This document shows, one piece after another, positions 60,031-64,000 of a stretch of DNA of 64,000 nt. Numbering within the stretch: position 1 is the first letter of the stretch; every line of letters starts with the position of its first letter. Under the pieces are notes generated by a model. The model was not told the DNA's origin. It made no database searches and saw nothing but the letters and a program-made list of their open reading frames with translations. Source of the stretch: Blautia faecicola (GTDB lineage: Bacteria; Bacillota; Clostridia; Lachnospirales; Lachnospiraceae). Where the stretch lies: the NCBI RefSeq assembly GCF_004123145.1, contig NZ_SDKC01000001.1, positions 2,823,501 to 2,887,500 on the forward strand, read 5' to 3'. The position numbers were made by a program, and so were the translations under genes.

Positions 60031-60158
60031 TCCTGTTCCCCCTTTACTTCTCGCCGTTCTGTCTATTCTATGTAAAGGCGGGAGGGATTATGTCCATCTG
60101 CGTTTTTCCTTCGCTTCAGTTTCTCTGGCGGATATTTTTCTTTTCCCGTCCTGTAATC

Positions 60159-60413
60159 TTATTCTCCAAAATGAAGATACTTCTCTCTTGTTGCCATTCC
60201 ACCCCGGATATGGCGCTCCTGCTTGTTGATATCCAGCACACTCCGAACCGCCCGCGCCATGGACGGGTTGATCTGCTGGAGACGGTCGGTACAGTCCTTA
60301 TGTACCGTAGACTTACTGATCCCGAATTTCTTTGCCGTCTGCCGCACGGTTGCTTTTGTTTCTATGATATAATCCGCAATTTCTACTGCACGCTCCTCGA
60401 TATAATCCTTCAC
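60159..60413 (-). CDS. spoIIID: Sporulation regulator SpoIIID
   Basis: 84 residues from GTG at 60413 (CAGGGG upstream); the frame also extends seven codons to an ATG with no ribosome site. VKDYIEERAVEIADYIIETKATVRQ, then KKFGISKSTVHKDCTDRL (helix-turn-helix) and ERHIRGGMATREKY match SpoIIID closely. Mother-cell transcription factor acting between sigma-E and sigma-K. The promoter at 60444-60472 resembles a sigma-E site, consistent with its expected timing. Confidence 0.93.
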   Translation of the reverse strand: MKDYIEERAVEIADYIIETKATVRQTAKKFGISKSTVHKDCTDRLQQINPSMARAVRSVLDINKQERHIRGGMATREKYLHFGE

Positions 60414-60443
60414 GCTAAAAACCCCTGCGTACATTATTTTTAC

Positions 60444-60472
60444 AATGTATGCGGGGGGTTTTGGTGGTATGT
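60444..60472 (-). promoter_or_regulatory. Sigma-E-like promoter of spoIIID
   Basis: Reading leftwards, ACATACC (60466-60472), 14-bp spacer, CATACATT (60444-60451), close to the sigma-E pattern (ATA in -35 and CATACAnT). 30 bp upstream of the start codon. Confidence 0.6.
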
Positions 60473-60504
60473 CTGTGTATGTTGATTCTATAAACTACAG
60501 ATAT

Positions 60505-60617
60505 CTAACTAAAAAACTTTTTCTGTTCCTCCGGCAAATACTTCGCCAGTTCTTCCACCATTCATCAGCGTCTCGCTTTTTTATTTTTTCAATATCTTTT
60601 CCGCGATAATTTCTCAT
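60505..60617 (-). pseudogene. Frame-shifted remnant of a small gene
   Basis: From ATG at 60617 the frame reads RNYRGKDIEKIKKRDADEW, and in the next frame VEELAKYLPEEQKKFFS and stop. A single-base loss at the junction would explain this. Not a recognised family. The rest of 60435-60858 is AT-rich with no gene. Confidence 0.35.
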
Positions 60618-60858
60618 ATTTTTAATTATAATTTTATTTTCCGCGATTTTGACAAAATTATACACCTTTTATTGCTGGTGGAGTCCTGTTTCCGTAAATT
60701 GTACGAAATCACCCCATTTACCTTTTTCATCTGACTCTAATATAACTTATTTTTATCCGGATGTCGAAAGAAAATGTTCTTTACAACCATGCCTTCTCCC
60801 CTATATATTTATAATAGTTATTTTAATTTTACACAGAAAACTAAAAGGAGTATTTACT

Positions 60859-61410
60859 ATGTCTGATCAATTCAACATATCTTCCATTCCTAGCTTCTCT
60901 ATCTCCCAAATAGAACCCAGCGATCTCCCCACGGTACTTGACTGTATGACTGAAGTCTACCGGGAGCTTCCTGAAAAAAGCTGGTTCAGTATGGATGAAC
61001 GGGAAGATCTGATTCGTTATATGACAGTCTCCGGGTTTGGGTTGAAAGCGGAGGCAGTTGCTGCGGATGGCAGAAAGGAACTGGCGGCGGTTTTTGTGGC
61101 ACGAACTTCCGATCTCGGTGATGAAAACCTGGGGAGTTATCTGGAACTGGATGATACGCAGCTTTCCCTGGTGGCACATATGGAGATTGCCATGGTGCGC
61201 AGTGCATATCGTGGCAATGGGTTGCAAAAGAAACTAATGGAAGCCGCAGAAGAGCAGCTTCGTTCTGCCGGTTTTCGCTGGCTGATGGGAACCGCACATC
61301 CGGATAATGTGTACAGTGTACATAATTTTGAGCAGCTGGGGTATAAACTTGTTACAAAAGCCCTCAAATACGGTGGGCTTCCGCGGTATATTTTCTGTAA
61401 GAAAATCTGA
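60859..61410 (+). CDS. GNAT family N-acetyltransferase
   Basis: 183 residues from ATG at 60859 (AAAAGGAG upstream); the longer frame starts in an AT-rich spacer. Acetyl-CoA loop VRSAYRGNGLQKKLMEAAEEQL (Arg/Gln-x-x-Gly-x-Gly/Ala) about 112-130, beta-bulge TAHPDNVYSVHNFEQLGYKL and terminal Tyr region. Substrate unknown. It stands alone between AT-rich spacers; a terminator was not found downstream. Confidence 0.9.
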   Translation: MSDQFNISSIPSFSISQIEPSDLPTVLDCMTEVYRELPEKSWFSMDEREDLIRYMTVSGFGLKAEAVAADGRKELAAVFVARTSDLGDENLGSYLELDDTQLSLVAHMEIAMVRSAYRGNGLQKKLMEAAEEQLRSAGFRWLMGTAHPDNVYSVHNFEQLGYKLVTKALKYGGLPRYIFCKKI

Positions 61411-61526
61411 CTATTTTTAAACGATTTTCACTAACTTTCTCTTTACTTTCTTACCGTTTGCTGTACAATAATATTATTGAGAATATTTCTCGGTAACATT
61501 ACTGATAAAGCGGAGGATACGATACT

Positions 61527-61907
61527 ATGAAGAAACTGAAAGTAAAAAAAGGCAGTACCTGTATGGCATGTCTGGCATGTGTCAGAGCCTGTTCCGAGTC
61601 TTTCTATAAAGAATTCGACCCGGACAAATCCTGCATCCAGATCGTAGAGAAAAAATCTGTTCGTCCAATGGCCTGCCCACAGTGCGGCAAATGTGCGGAA
61701 GCCTGTCCGGAAGGTGCAATCACACAGAATCCAAAGGGTGTTTATATGATCAATAAGAAAAAATGTACCGGCTGTGGCAAATGTGCAGAAGCCTGTCCAT
61801 TTGGTCTGATCGTAAAAACAGAGGGCAACCCGGCATCCAAATGTATTGCCTGCGGCATCTGTGCAAAAGCATGTCCGATGGATGTACTGGAAGTTGTTGA
61901 TGAGTAA
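61527..61907 (+). CDS. Four-cluster 4Fe-4S ferredoxin-like protein
   Basis: 126 residues, 16 cluster cysteines in four blocks: CMACLACVRAC, CPQCGKCAEAC, CTGCGKCAEAC and CIACGICAKAC, each CxxCxxCxxxC. This resembles the electron-transfer subunit (DmsB/HycB/CooF-like) of molybdopterin or CO-related oxidoreductases. GGAGGATACGATACT precedes ATG. A -35/-10 TTTACT-16-TACAAT lies at 61442-61469. No catalytic subunit is beside it, so it may be a free electron carrier; a CooF-like role with the CooC-like protein is only speculation. Confidence 0.92.
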   Translation: MKKLKVKKGSTCMACLACVRACSESFYKEFDPDKSCIQIVEKKSVRPMACPQCGKCAEACPEGAITQNPKGVYMINKKKCTGCGKCAEACPFGLIVKTEGNPASKCIACGICAKACPMDVLEVVDE

Positions 61908-61953
61908 TTTTCTGTAAACACGGATTTTAGTCCGTTATTTATGTAAATCAAAA

Positions 61954-62095
61954 GTAACTATTCAGTAGCCACTGTCCCGCGAGGTGTTTTGACATGAATA
62001 TGTCAAAATCCCGAGACATACAAGCCAAAATGCCATCACCGAAGGTGATTTTTTATGCATTTTGGCTCGTAACTGTGAAGGTACTGAACAGTTAC
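61954..62095. mobile_element. MITE-like element, family B, full copy (142 bp)
   Basis: Terminal repeats GTAACTATTCAG (61954-61965) and CTGAACAGTTAC (62084-62095). Inside, AGCCAAAATGC pairs with GCATTTTGGCT around a CATCACC/GGTGAT hairpin. A 41-bp deletion derivative lies at 18715-18755. It is inserted between the ferredoxin gene and its terminator. No coding capacity. Confidence 0.78.
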
Positions 62096-62100
62096 AATCA

Positions 62101-62166
62101 AAAACAGATTCGACTCAAACCGGATACTTTCTGAGAAATATCCAATTTGAATCGAATCTGTTTTTT
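62101..62166. terminator. Terminator after the ferredoxin gene
   Basis: 13-bp stem AAAACAGATTCGA (62101-62113) with TCGAATCTGTTTT (62152-62164) extended by five more pairs, then TTTTTT. Symmetrical, so also usable by the leftward gene at 62229. Confidence 0.85.
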
Positions 62167-62228
62167 GTAACTATACACTTCTTACTTCTCCAAAGCCTCT
62201 GTCCGCTACAAAAATACCTGCTTTAGAT

Positions 62229-62486
62229 TTATCCCGGAATCGCCATATCCGGCCAGCTTAAGATCAGTTCGCTGATCTCTTTTTCGTAATCTCCGGTAAT
62301 ATCCTCACTTTTTCCGGCATGATATACATTTGTCTCCACGCCCCAGATGTCACCATCCACAAATTCCCAGATATGATACCGCAGTCCACGGAACTGAAAA
62401 TCAAGACTTCCGCAATTGTCCTCTTCTGTATAGGTAAATATAATATTCTTTGTTTTCAGCGCTTCCTGTATTTTTTTCAAACGCAT
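62229..62486 (-). CDS. Small conserved protein of unknown function (85 aa)
   Basis: ATG at 62486, 2 bp after the MATE stop, with GGAGGAATAAC upstream. Sequence: MRLKKIQEALKTKNI, GSLDFQFRGLRYHIWEF, DIWGVETNVYHAGKSEDI and a C-terminal SELILSWPDM. Compact alpha/beta with many aromatics and one Cys (NCGS). I do not recognise the family; short proteins of this look occur in Lachnospiraceae without known role. Coupled to the MATE transporter. Confidence 0.7.
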   Translation of the reverse strand: MRLKKIQEALKTKNIIFTYTEEDNCGSLDFQFRGLRYHIWEFVDGDIWGVETNVYHAGKSEDITGDYEKEISELILSWPDMAIPG

Positions 62487-62487
62487 G

Positions 62488-63876
62488 TTATTCCTCCGTT
62501 TTTCCAAGATCCGGATGCGGTTTTACGGTCGCCCAGATCCCTTTTTTTCTTTTCCATACTACTGCAAAGCAGATCAGATGAACACTCAGTGTGATGATCC
62601 AGGTAATCGGATACGACAGGTACAGGACAAACAGTGAATGTTTCCATACAAAGACAGTAAAGATCCACACGATTCGCAGTCCACAGGCACCTGCAAGAGA
62701 TACCAGCATCGGCATGATGGAATATCCCATACCTCGCAGAATACCTACCGCCACGTCCATCATTCCGCAGAGAAAATAAATCTGGCAGATAACCTTCATA
62801 CGATCCAGACCATATGCGATCACTTCCGGATCGGACGAATAGATGCCAAGCAAGGTGCCTCCGCAACGATATGCCAGTGTACCAAGCGCAAGTCCGACAG
62901 TAAATACAATTGCCATACAGTATATGGAAATTTTGGGAATCCGCTTCTGCTGACCGGCTCCCACATTCTGGCTGACAAAGCTCAGTGCCGTCTGGTAAAT
63001 AGCATTCATGGAAACATAAACAAATCCCTCTATGTTACCGGCTGCCGTATTGCCCGCCATGGCAATCGCTCCGAAAGAGTTGATGGATGACTGGATCAAC
63101 ACGTTAGAGATTGAAAAAATCGCTCCCTGCAACCCGGCAGGAAGTCCGATCTGGATAATACGGATCATCTTCTCTTTGTGAATCCGGATCCGTTTCAGAT
63201 ACAACCGGTACATTCCCTCACTTTTCATCAGACAACGTACGATAAGTGCCGCTGATATACACTGTGAAACTACGGTCGCGATAGCGACACCTGCAACTCC
63301 CATCTGAAATCCGATCACGAAAATCAGATTCAGAATCACATTGACCACACCTGCCTCCAGCAGATAGTACAACGGTCTTCTGGTATCTCCGATGGCACGC
63401 AGCACCGCCGCCCCAAAGTTATAGATCAGCATCGCCGGCATACCGATAAAATATATCCGGATATATAATGCAGCCTGTCCCAGCACTTCCTCCGGTGTTG
63501 CCATCAGTTCCAGCATCATCGGTGCAAAAATCATACCTACCACAATCAGAAACATTCCGCCGATGATGCCAATCGCCATCGAGGTATGTACGGTATCCTG
63601 GATGTTCTGTTCATCCTTTGCCCCAAAATACTGGGCAACCAGTACATTGGTACCAATAGAAAAACCGATAAATACATTGGTAAACAGGTTGATCAGCGCA
63701 CCTGTAGATCCCACTGCGGCAAGTGCATGACTTCCCGCAAATTTTCCCACTACTACAATATCTGCAGCATTAAACAACAGCTGCAGTACCCCGGACAAGA
63801 TCAAAGGAACCGCAAAGATCAGCAGTTTCTTCAATAATGGCCCGGTACACATGTCCATCTCATATGACTTTTTCAT
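62488..63876 (-). CDS. MATE family efflux transporter
   Basis: 462 residues from ATG at 63876 (GGGAGG upstream); 32 further in-frame codons lie before it. Twelve membrane helices in two bundles: AVPLILSGVLQLLFNAADIVVVG, GSTGALINLFTNVFIGFSIGTNVLVAQ, and in the second half GLPAGLQGAIFSISNVLIQSS and MSFVSQN-type loop (ALSFVSQNVGAG). The MATE pattern of NorM/DinF-like Na+/H+-drug antiporters is clear; substrate unknown. Followed by the 85-residue gene. Confidence 0.95.
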   Translation of the reverse strand: MKKSYEMDMCTGPLLKKLLIFAVPLILSGVLQLLFNAADIVVVGKFAGSHALAAVGSTGALINLFTNVFIGFSIGTNVLVAQYFGAKDEQNIQDTVHTSMAIGIIGGMFLIVVGMIFAPMMLELMATPEEVLGQAALYIRIYFIGMPAMLIYNFGAAVLRAIGDTRRPLYYLLEAGVVNVILNLIFVIGFQMGVAGVAIATVVSQCISAALIVRCLMKSEGMYRLYLKRIRIHKEKMIRIIQIGLPAGLQGAIFSISNVLIQSSINSFGAIAMAGNTAAGNIEGFVYVSMNAIYQTALSFVSQNVGAGQQKRIPKISIYCMAIVFTVGLALGTLAYRCGGTLLGIYSSDPEVIAYGLDRMKVICQIYFLCGMMDVAVGILRGMGYSIMPMLVSLAGACGLRIVWIFTVFVWKHSLFVLYLSYPITWIITLSVHLICFAVVWKRKKGIWATVKPHPDLGKTEE

Positions 63877-64000
63877 CTTCCCCAAAACCTCCCATAGTTT
63901 TGCTGTGTAAAAAGCGGACAGATGAAGTCCTGCACAGTCCCCGCTGTACATACTCCTCTCTGCCCGTTTCATTCTTTCTACTTTTCGCTCTCAGCAGCCT
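63877..64000. other. Upstream region of the MATE gene, right window edge
   Basis: 124 bp with no second gene visible. In-frame codons upstream of the MATE start continue to 63972 without a ribosome site; likely untranslated leader. Confidence 0.4.

Overview
The window reads as the chromosome of a spore-forming, gut-type Clostridium, most like the Lachnospiraceae (Blautia / Mediterraneibacter / Dorea group). The evidence is moderate GC, AGGAGG-type ribosome sites throughout, the sporulation block hup-rqcP-yabP-yabQ-divIC-spoIIE-tilS-hpt-ftsH, spoIIID, a CotS-like kinase, a C_GCAxxG_C_C protein and MITE-like repeats. The genus is inference; no 16S gene is present.

Layout. 1-3.6 kb: a SulP anion transporter running off the left edge and a GH32 glycosidase. 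3.7-14.8 kb: an accessory region bounded by a MITE and a broken IS200. It holds a leftward operon of a CooC-like ATPase, a NorQ/MoxR-type AAA ATPase, a NorD-type VWA protein and a small zinc ribbon; then TetR, DUF3786, a YgbA-type (nitrosative-stress) protein and an Rrf2 regulator; then two sirtuin-like proteins with altered catalytic residues, a third sirtuin fragment, a C_GCAxxG_C_C protein and a second Rrf2. Three regulator genes (TetR and both Rrf2) have the same promoter layout, a sigma-A promoter with a TTGTWA-N9-TTACAW dyad, divergent from the leftward genes. I read this as one co-regulated metallocofactor / nitrosative or redox stress island. It is the best candidate here for an undescribed system.

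15.3-21.4 kb: KtrB-KtrA potassium uptake in one transcription unit with a membrane LysR-substrate-like protein and KdpD-KdpE, with no KdpFABC. 22-27 kb: response regulator, one-TM histidine kinase, ABC ATPase and FtsX permease (peptide-antibiotic sensing and export type). 27-41.7 kb: housekeeping genes: RlmD with a C-terminal extension, YhaM, an HtrA-like protein missing catalytic His and Asp, MutS2, an OmpR/PhoR-type two-component pair, TrmL, a HypE/PurM-like protein, a VanW protein, a 34-residue membrane peptide, a DnaQ-type exonuclease and a B12-binding radical SAM protein.

41.9-48.2 kb: five tRNA genes (Phe, two Gly, Leu, Tyr). A 4.9-kb integrative element sits in the 3' end of tRNA-Leu between 23-bp direct repeats; it carries a MerR/TipA regulator, a stand-alone EF-Tu domain-2-like protein, an XRE repressor, an HUH Rep protein and a tyrosine integrase. 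A 71-bp tandem repeat abuts tRNA-Tyr. 48.3-64 kb: GH13 amylase-type enzyme, YczE-like membrane protein, the ftsH-to-hup sporulation/division block, CotS-like kinase, SpoIIID, a GNAT enzyme, a four-cluster ferredoxin, a second MITE family and a MATE exporter.
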